A stretch of DNA of 64,000 nt, taken from Phycomyces blakesleeanus NRRL 1555(-) (lineage: Eukaryota; Mucoromycota; Mucoromycetes; Mucorales; Phycomycetaceae). Made by a program: the position numbers and the translations under genes. How positions within the stretch are numbered: position 1 is the stretch's first letter; every line of letters starts with the position of its first letter. Below the pieces are notes generated by a model. The model ran no database searches, had not been told where the DNA came from, and worked only from the letters and a program-made list of their open reading frames with translations. Shown piece by piece: positions 58,301 through 64,000 of this stretch. The stretch covers positions 2,170,001 through 2,234,000 of the forward strand of contig NW_017265139.1 in assembly GCF_001638985.1 (NCBI RefSeq), read 5' to 3'.

Positions 58301-59926
58301 GAATCATACTTTCTTTGCTGTTGTTGGTAACTGAAATTATTGAACTTTATGTATTTATTTGCACCGATCAAACCTAGATAGTGTTTGTATTTATTGCCAC
58401 ATGGATTAATATTCAAGTGATAATGTCGAGGGAGCCCAAAAAGTCATCATTAGTACTACTTTTCTTGTGTTTGTGTTTTCGAGTAGTATATAGAAAAAGA
58501 AAATCGATTCAACAGATTTAATGAAATGTTACACTCAGAGCTATTTAGAAGATATATATATATTGTAATTAAATAAAAAACCAGAAATTCGTAAATCATG
58601 CTCCAATGTATCATCATAAAGAGATGTTGGTCTCAGCAGAGGGAAAATGATAATAATAATCGATATAACACGAGACAAGTATTTGCACTCAAAACAAACA
58701 CGGTACTCCTAAAAAAAAATATTGTTTTCATGAGAAAGAAGCTTTCATGTGAAATTGTAGACACGTTGTAATTGACATACATTGTCAGTGATCCTCTATT
58801 ATGACATGATCGAAAGATGAATGTATATATGTGTCTAGGACGCCTTGAACAGAAATGAATGTATCTTTTCCTCTGTTCGTCTCCAATACAACCCCCTAAA
58901 AGGCAAGGGACCAATGCGTTGTTATATTTATACATTTTTTTTTCTTGTGTTAGGATCAGAGCGCAACGGGGATTTGCTTGGTTTATTGATAGTCTTTAAT
59001 ATAAACATATACATATCAAATGGCTATTAAAAGGGCTTATATTGGTATGTATCTCCTTACCAGAAACAACGAAATCTTACACTCGTACGCACACACACAT
59101 TTGGTGCTATTTTAGATTGGTAATAGATATGTTAGAAAACTTTTTTTTTAAATTTTATTTTTATTTTTGCACCTCCGGCAGTGTTGATAGTGAAGGTAGC
59201 TGGGCGAGCAATTCATCGTTGGATGTCCTACACATTTAGGGCTGTTGAGCGAGGTCTTTTATTATTTTATTTTTTATTATATATTCATTAATTTAAACCT
59301 CCAACACATCAGCCAATAGTACGGTGTGGTATTATAAAAATCCTGGTAAAAAAAAAAGGGAAAAAGAACCCAGCTCCAAGAATGGCATCCCAAGGTATTC
59401 TTGAGCTATTGAAAAGGCACGACTGGTGGTTAAAACAGTTGTACAGATAATATTCATGTGATGAGCCTACAACACCTTTAGATCTACTTCAAGAGCTATT
59501 TGGGATTTGAAAGGTTATTGTTCGCAATTAGCCTTTACTACCCCGCAACTTCATAGTAGCAGATGAAGTAGTAAGGCATACAATGATCAATCGGAATATG
59601 CCTAGAATGGTATAATACAATCGACTCGTACAAGACCATAGTTTGATCATTTTAATTGGTGATACAAAACCTCTTCATGATAGCCGATTAATTCTTTCAT
59701 ATGTCTACTGGAATCTCGCTCGTACCCACTTTTGCTATGTCGTACTGAATAAACGAAAGATAAACTTTCATGTGAAACCCAAAGAAGTATAGCCCACGCG
59801 AGAAGAAGAAAAAAAATGCGCACGGTAACTTATGCTGACAGATGAATAATGAAACAGCTTGTCAATAAGATCACCATCCAACTCTTCTCTTTCCAATTTC
59901 ATCTTTCAAAGCTCCACATTACTCTC
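52364..59926. other. AT-rich region without a convincing gene
   Basis: About 7.5 kb. Open frames on the minus strand at 56146-55781 and 57415-57059 are low-complexity or lack homology that I can see. One exon-like segment (53937-53745, minus) has a good acceptor and donor and is listed separately. Simple repeats include TA at about 52951-52970, a TGTACATG palindromic tract at about 54540-54575 and an AATTG repeat at about 57922-57952. A GATA-like or regulatory role is not evident. Confidence 0.55.
53744..53937 (-). other. Isolated exon-like segment
   Basis: It is preceded by a good acceptor (CCTTTACAG) and ends at a good donor (CATGGTAAGATA). In between it is open for about 64 codons, rich in Ser, Asn and Thr (KKHSSRKSLTRNNSIENLQ). 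No start, stop or partner exon could be tied to it with confidence. It may be one exon of an unresolved gene, or chance. Confidence 0.25.
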
Positions 59927-61192
59927 ATGCAACCTCAACAACCTCAACAGTCTCAACAATCTCAGCATCCCTTTCATTCTTGTCCTCTTCGTTCATCGTC
60001 TCTTCTTGTTGTGAGCAAACCCAAGCAGACAATTGTAACGGCCACCGACGATGTATTCACTCTACTTGGATACACACCTTCCCAGCTCATTGGACACCAC
60101 ATAGCTGTACTTGGCCTCAAGAAACAAAGCCAGCAACATCATTACCTCGCCAGACACGAATCTCAAAGCCAGGTCCAACTAGAAATCTGCATTCATTATG
60201 ATCCTCTTAATACAGCTACCGAACTTGAATATTGGCTTATTCGCCCCATTCATACTCCTCTTCCCTCAGCTATAAGAGGCCAAACTTCAGATTGTTCGCT
60301 TACTGTCTTACGCCTCAGTCCATATGGAACAATCGAGCATGCCATGGCTTCTGAATGCCTTCATCAATCTGCCCATGAGCTGATAGGAAAGCCAATCATG
60401 TCTTTTGTTCATGCGGCAGATGTACATGCGTTATGTGAAGGTCTCAGCCAGACTACTCGGCAGATCTACCATACCTTTCGTATCCGATGGCTTACTTCCA
60501 ACAAGTCCAAAGACACCCAGCACGAATGGATGACACTCACAGTTATGACAATGCGGCGTCGCCTTTCTTGTACATCACTTGACGATCCACTAACTAGACC
60601 TATATGTATTCTGCGACCTACTCGTTTCCCAGACCAGCCTATCCCATCAAGCCACACCTCCAATATATCACCAAGCATGTCTTCTGCATTCGATGCTCTC
60701 CAACTCGCACTCGAATGTTTACTCGAAATGCCTTCCTATCTAAGATTCGCGGTTGAAGGGGCACTTGGACAGGGAAGATCCTATATAGTTGACTATGCAT
60801 CTCATGTGGTAGAGAGTATAATGGATATGATGGCTGATTGTTGCAGCCATACTACATCAAGAATTCCTGAGGCTGACCTAGGAAGCATTCATCCATCTAC
60901 GACCACTGCAGCCAAGAGACGCACGGGAGCCGTCCAGGTGGTACGGGATGGCTACAAGATTGAGATTGTCCGGCTGGCCCACACGCTCGAAAATACTGAG
61001 AGAGGTTGTCGATCTCGCCGAGTTGCATTTGTGCAGGGTTTAAGACACTATGCAAACAAGAGTTTGGTCGTACAAAAATCGTTACGAGTATTGGAATTCA
61101 CAGGACTTGTTGATCATCGAGCACGCTTGCTTGATTTCTTGGAGGAAGCATTTGCGGGAAGTTCTAATAGAGTAAGCAACACCCTTGTCTAA
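59927..61192 (+). CDS. PAS-domain protein, probable signalling or transcription regulator
   Basis: A single exon of 421 aa from the ATG at 59927 (MQPQQPQQSQ). An in-frame ATG 26 codons upstream (59849) would add a hydrophobic stretch that looks like untranslated sequence, so the later start is preferred. Two PAS-like folds can be seen. The first is at about residues 25-70, with TATDDVFTLLGYTPSQLIGH. The second is at about residues 125-175, with RLSPYGTIEHAMASECLHQS, HELIGKPIMSFVHAADV. The flavin-binding Cys motif of LOV domains is absent, so it is not an obvious photoreceptor. The C-terminus is helical and basic, with no recognised DNA-binding domain. Ligand and partner are unknown. Confidence 0.8.
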   Translation: MQPQQPQQSQQSQHPFHSCPLRSSSLLVVSKPKQTIVTATDDVFTLLGYTPSQLIGHHIAVLGLKKQSQQHHYLARHESQSQVQLEICIHYDPLNTATELEYWLIRPIHTPLPSAIRGQTSDCSLTVLRLSPYGTIEHAMASECLHQSAHELIGKPIMSFVHAADVHALCEGLSQTTRQIYHTFRIRWLTSNKSKDTQHEWMTLTVMTMRRRLSCTSLDDPLTRPICILRPTRFPDQPIPSSHTSNISPSMSSAFDALQLALECLLEMPSYLRFAVEGALGQGRSYIVDYASHVVESIMDMMADCCSHTTSRIPEADLGSIHPSTTTAAKRRTGAVQVVRDGYKIEIVRLAHTLENTERGCRSRRVAFVQGLRHYANKSLVVQKSLRVLEFTGLVDHRARLLDFLEEAFAGSSNRVSNTLV

Positions 61193-63433
61193 AAGCAAAA
61201 CACATCATACAGCCACACAACCATACAGCCATACAACCATACATCCATTTCACTATATGTCCTTTTCTTGACAAAAGATTTGTATACCCCCTTGCATTCT
61301 ATTGATTTTACTTTCTACCTATATTTCCCTTTTTTATTTTCCCTTTATTTTGCATGAGCATTTCATGTTGTATTTTCTTTTTCTATCTTGTACAGACGCA
61401 TCTCCCTTTATTTTTCTTTATTTATTATATTATAACTACTTCCCCTAAAATACCATGCACTATGCTATGAACATCCATAAGAAAACAAGAGGTCTTATTC
61501 GAGGTCAATAATCATCATCATCACATAAACTTAAGCTGCACACATATGCTTGTAAATTAATAAAAAAATATCATATTAATCTGGACTACTAGTCATCTAG
61601 TTTAATTGCGTGTGTATGGGCAGGTGTGCTTGTGTGCTTGTGTAAATCAGTATTGATTGAACCACTTTGCATATTAGTTAACATTAGAGGGGCTTCAATC
61701 GGAGAATGTGAAATGCTTCTTTTCTTTACCATTTTTCCGAATCTATTTGGCTACTTTTATATCTATAACATATATTTCTCTAAATGTACGCAATATTTAA
61801 ATGAAATAAATGGTATTTTAGCGGGAAAAAGAAAAGAGGTTTAGTACTGGACAAATATATATTTACAGAAAAGTATCGTTATTCCCAGAACCTGTTCCCA
61901 TCTTCTTTTATTTTATTTTTGTCAGGAAATATACAGCCTTTAAAATATATTGACCGTTTTAATGGATCCAATTTGTCTATATTTAAATAAATCAAAAGAA
62001 CGGGTAATCGCTAAATCCAGAGAAATGGAACGTGATTTTTTTTTTTTTTTTTTTTTTTTGCTTTTTATCACTATGGCAACAAGCTAGGATCTTTCGAAAC
62101 AAAACAAAAAAAAGGAAGGAAAAGAAAAAGGAAAGGAAACACTATTACGCGAACCCTTTATTACTATTATCAATTTTATCTTTTATTCTTATTCTTATTA
62201 CAAATTTTTATATAAACTGGAATACCAAGTATCATTATATACATATATAAAAGAGTATTGTATTATGCTTTTATATATTTATTCTGGTATTGCGTATTGC
62301 GCCGCTTCATGAGCTCAGAATATTCGGAACAGTTAAGAGTAGTACATTTGATCACAATACAAAAGTAAACCAAACACAAAATAACTAGAATTAAACAGGT
62401 TCCCAGCAAGATTATATACAGCTAAACATATTATACTTCTCTATGGTAACAAGCATTTTTTCTTCTTTGGTGACTCATTTATTACCAAGGATTATAAAGA
62501 AATCCATTTAAAAGAGAATAAGATAGATTTGTAATATTTGAAAAGAAAGACAGAAGCATCGAATCGGTAATGTTTAAACACCGGGATTTTAATTTGCAAA
62601 AAGCTGTGAAAGAAAGACATTATCCCCCAAGATTAATATGCTTTGGTTGATTTAATATCTAAGCATAGTTACACTTTGTACAAAAAATATTCTAGTAAAT
62701 GGCTGTAACCAGTAGTAGCAGTAATAAGTGGGGTATAAACAGCTATATATCCTGAAAGACATAAAAGATTGAAGATGTTAACGGGTAAATGAAAAAGAAA
62801 AAAAAAAGTACGTGTGACACCTGGCACATTATAATTCAAGTGACTGGCAATACTTGACGTGGCTTGAAGGAAGATGAGCTTGTGGAGGGTGAGGTATTAG
62901 ACTTGGTCAGCAGAGGTTGGACAAGAACAAGGCAAACCAAGATTTGTTACGGGCCAGATAAACTACCGTAGAGAAAAAAAGACAAAATAGTGGAAGAAAT
63001 TATGGCCAAGATGTATATAATCTCCATTTTAATATTCTATTTTCTTGATGTCTCTTGATATCTTTAAGATGCTAAGTATTCAAGCTTTAAACGCATTGAC
63101 TTCAGCTGTATTACATCACTTGATGAAGTAGAGGACACCGACGCGGCTGAGTGATTGGCGAATATGGACAAGAATGGAAGTTTGAAATGTATTATTAATG
63201 TATTAATGTATTAGGTTGGAACTGTTTCCCTCTTCCCAATAGACATAGTCATGCGATATAACTTTATGACTAGAGTTTTAGACTTGCTGCTATCTCATAT
63301 GATCCAGCCCTGAAGCATACTACAAAAGGCAGTAATGTAAGCTTTTGAGCCCTGGGATATCTGAGATCAAAATATTCATTCTCTTTCTATATAGCTTTCT
63401 TGCTTACACATTCCTTACCTTTTCGTTTGAAAT
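61193..63433. other. Intergenic DNA with simple repeats
   Basis: Just after the PAS gene there is a CATACAGC/CATACAAC repeat at about 61206-61247. A run of about 23 T lies at 62037-62059. A slightly GC-richer piece at about 62820-63000 contains no open frame I can support. No gene is called. Confidence 0.5.
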
Positions 63434-64000
63434 GTCCAAAGCTGTACGACTGTGGCGCAAAACACAGTCAGTGCTACGTCGAAACAAGATCCTTCGGTTG
63501 AGTGACCATAAGAGAGACACAAAGAAAGAGACATCAAGGCATTCTAAAATAAAAGGTAATATTCTCCTAATTGCAAGCAATAAAATAAAATACCAATGAA
63601 ATAAAACAAAACAAAGCCTATTTGTTCGCACCACACAGCAATTTATGCTCTTAACCATATACGCATATTAGTTTCTCCTCATCTTCTTCTTATATATATT
63701 AAAAATAACTCACAAAGCTAATAACTTTTGATCCCTAGCTCTGCTAATGAAGGATTGACCATCTTTTGGGATGGACTTCATACTTTATTTTCAAGATCCG
63801 ACAAACCATTCAAGGTCAAGTACTCTCCGCCTTTGCTCTCCTTTTTACTTTCCTGCTCTTCCACTTTTCACTCCTTTGGTCGATGTTCGAGAAGGCGCCC
63901 CAGACATTAAAGAGTTCCCTGCATACAGTTGTCGACAATGCGAAAGAATATCTAGCTGACGTGTGCTTCAGATTTGCTCATGGCGATATTTGGGCTCATC
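63434..64000 (+). CDS. Partial gene, putative membrane protein, cut by window edge
   Basis: The first exon from the ATG at 63434 encodes a very basic N-terminus (MSKAVRLWRKTQSVLRRNKI) and ends at a donor near 63555. The downstream part (from about 63740) holds a protein-like stretch with one membrane segment (VLSAFALLFTFLLFHFSLLW) followed by APQTLKSSLHTVVDNAKEYL, running open to the window end. Two frames are plausible between 63740 and 63830, so the exact acceptor is unresolved. The 3' part lies outside the window. No family is recognised. Confidence 0.4.

Noticed and set aside
59849..59926. Upstream in-frame ATG for the PAS protein
   Set aside because: The extra 26 residues look like untranslated AT-rich sequence; the Gln-rich start at 59927 is more protein-like. 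It cannot be excluded.
1..64000. CRISPR arrays, rRNA genes, bacterial operons or prophage
   Set aside because: No regularly spaced short repeats, no rRNA core sequences and no ribosome-binding-site pattern; the genes are intron-rich and eukaryotic.

Overview
This window is nuclear DNA of a filamentous fungus, most likely an early-diverging Mucoromycota (Mucorales-type) species. The evidence is strongly AT-rich intergenic DNA, genes split by many short introns (about 45-215 nt), fungal-type gene content (Pns1-like choline-transporter-like protein, Bud14/Tea4-like SH3 protein, Dld1-like lactate dehydrogenase, Rsc9/ARID2-like chromatin subunit), a U6 snRNA gene, and many decayed DNA transposons and MITEs. 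There is no bacterial operon structure. Species-level placement is inference. Nearly all gene models below were built by tracing splice sites by eye; for most of them the summed exon lengths are an exact multiple of three, which supports the models.

Layout. 0.9-3.2 kb: bromodomain protein (BRD7/9-like), minus. 3.3-6.2 kb: no intact gene, two large inverted repeats. 6.3-7.5 kb: SRR1-domain protein, plus. 7.7-9.35 kb: ruined IS630/Tc1-type transposon. 10.0-11.4 kb: F-box/LRR protein, plus. 11.5-18.2 kb: three minus-strand genes in a row, a UCH ubiquitin hydrolase, an SH3/Ras-association polarity protein and an ARID2/Rsc9-like chromatin subunit. 18.9-20.1 kb: a pair of oppositely oriented MITEs. 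20.5-22.4 kb: uncharacterised multi-exon gene. 22.8-23.5 kb: nested MITEs. 24.1-24.9 kb: forkhead factor. 25.3-26.4 kb: peroxisomal-type adenine nucleotide carrier. 26.7-28.1 kb: nearly intact Tc1 element. 28.4-29.5 kb: zinc alcohol dehydrogenase. 29.5-41.2 kb: AT-rich gene desert holding U6 snRNA, tRNA-Leu(CAA), LTR-like remnants, repeats and one broken gene. 41.2-47.2 kb: three minus-strand genes: D-lactate dehydrogenase, a coiled-coil protein with a FYVE-like finger, and a tail-anchored coiled-coil protein. 48.1-50.0 kb: PNS1-like transporter. 50.3-50.8 kb: hAT-type MITE with a perfect 8-bp target duplication. 51.3-52.4 kb: transaldolase. 52.4-59.9 kb: AT-rich, no convincing gene. 59.9-61.2 kb: PAS-domain protein. 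63.4 kb to the edge: start of an unidentified membrane protein.

The genes are mostly unlinked housekeeping and regulatory functions. Two of them, the BRD7/9-like and ARID2/Rsc9-like proteins, resemble subunits of the same SWI/SNF-class remodelling assembly (PBAF/RSC) and lie about 12 kb apart. Transposable elements sit in intergenic gaps, several of them between convergent genes. I see no CRISPR, rRNA, or secondary-metabolite cluster. The most unusual structures are the nested MITEs, the MITE pair whose tips co-vary within each copy, and the near-identical long inverted repeat at 3.7-4.6 kb.
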